Assembly (NCBI GenBank): GCA_964648465.1
Contig: CAZYMU010000064.1
Span: forward strand, 1-6,061
Reading direction: 5' to 3'
Source of the DNA: Aminicenans sp964648465
GTDB taxonomy: Bacteria > Acidobacteriota > Aminicenantia > Aminicenantales > Aminicenantaceae
Length of the DNA: 6,061 bases
The notes beneath the pieces are model-generated. The model was given only the letters and a program-made list of their open reading frames with translations. It was not told the origin of the DNA and made no database searches. Below, in pieces: positions 6,015 through 6,061 of the stretch; position 1 is the first letter of the stretch; every line of letters starts with the position of its first letter. The translations under genes and the position numbers were made by a program.

Positions 6015-6061
6015 CGTGGGTTATTCACGAGCCAAGCTTGCCGCAGATGCAAGGCACAGCG
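6015..6061. mobile_element. Left end of a third MITE-like element, cut by the window edge
   Basis: CGTGGGTTATTCA (6015-6027) matches the left end of the first element at 11 of 13 positions and runs into the same foldable module. Bases 6021-6060 are identical to 476-515 over 40 bp, in the same orientation. The module is therefore a recurring part of one subfamily and not a private insertion. The remainder lies beyond the window. Confidence 0.7.

Noticed and set aside
470..6061. CRISPR array
   Set aside because: The repeats are few, irregularly spaced, partly inverted, and no cas genes are present.

Overview
The window is an AT-rich bacterial segment. Gene starts look conventional: two promoters have TTGACA-type -35 boxes and two genes have clear Shine-Dalgarno sequences. 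A very large NtrY-type membrane histidine kinase with several extracytoplasmic regions, next to a small exported DUF4783-like protein, suggests a bacterium with a Gram-negative-type envelope from outside the best-studied groups. The phylum cannot be fixed from this sequence. Bacteroidota-like domain architecture together with sigma-70-like promoters would fit one of the less-cultured phyla, but that is a guess.

Layout, left to right. Bases 1-132 hold a possible 3' end of an upstream gene and a promoter. Bases 133-393 encode a small two-helix membrane protein with a Lys/Glu tail. Bases 466-742 are a non-coding MITE-like element with 13-bp terminal inverted repeats, flanked by CTAA on both sides. 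It carries a G+C-richer segment that can fold into a branched structure. Bases 809-858 are a promoter overlaid by a striking palindrome, feeding a ribbon-helix-helix DNA-binding protein (872-1267). A second promoter lies directly against a GTG start, implying a leaderless message, for an exported DUF4783-like protein (1322-1747). That gene overlaps the TTG start of a 1284-residue sensor histidine kinase (1744-5598). From 5599 to the end there is no convincing gene. Instead there are a short hairpin remnant, a second complete element of the same repeat family (5666-6010) and the left end of a third, separated by 4-bp spacers.

How the parts may work together. The ribbon-helix-helix protein probably represses its own promoter through the palindrome. 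The DUF4783-like protein and the kinase look translationally coupled, so the small exported protein may be an accessory of the kinase's extracytoplasmic sensing part. No response regulator is encoded in the window. The repeat elements bracket the regulator/kinase block and share an identical 40-bp stretch in direct orientation about 5.5 kb apart.

The strongest unexplained signals are (1) the repeat family, in which one copy has an inverted-repeat arm split by a 107-bp foldable insert, and (2) the operator-like palindrome at the ribbon-helix-helix gene.
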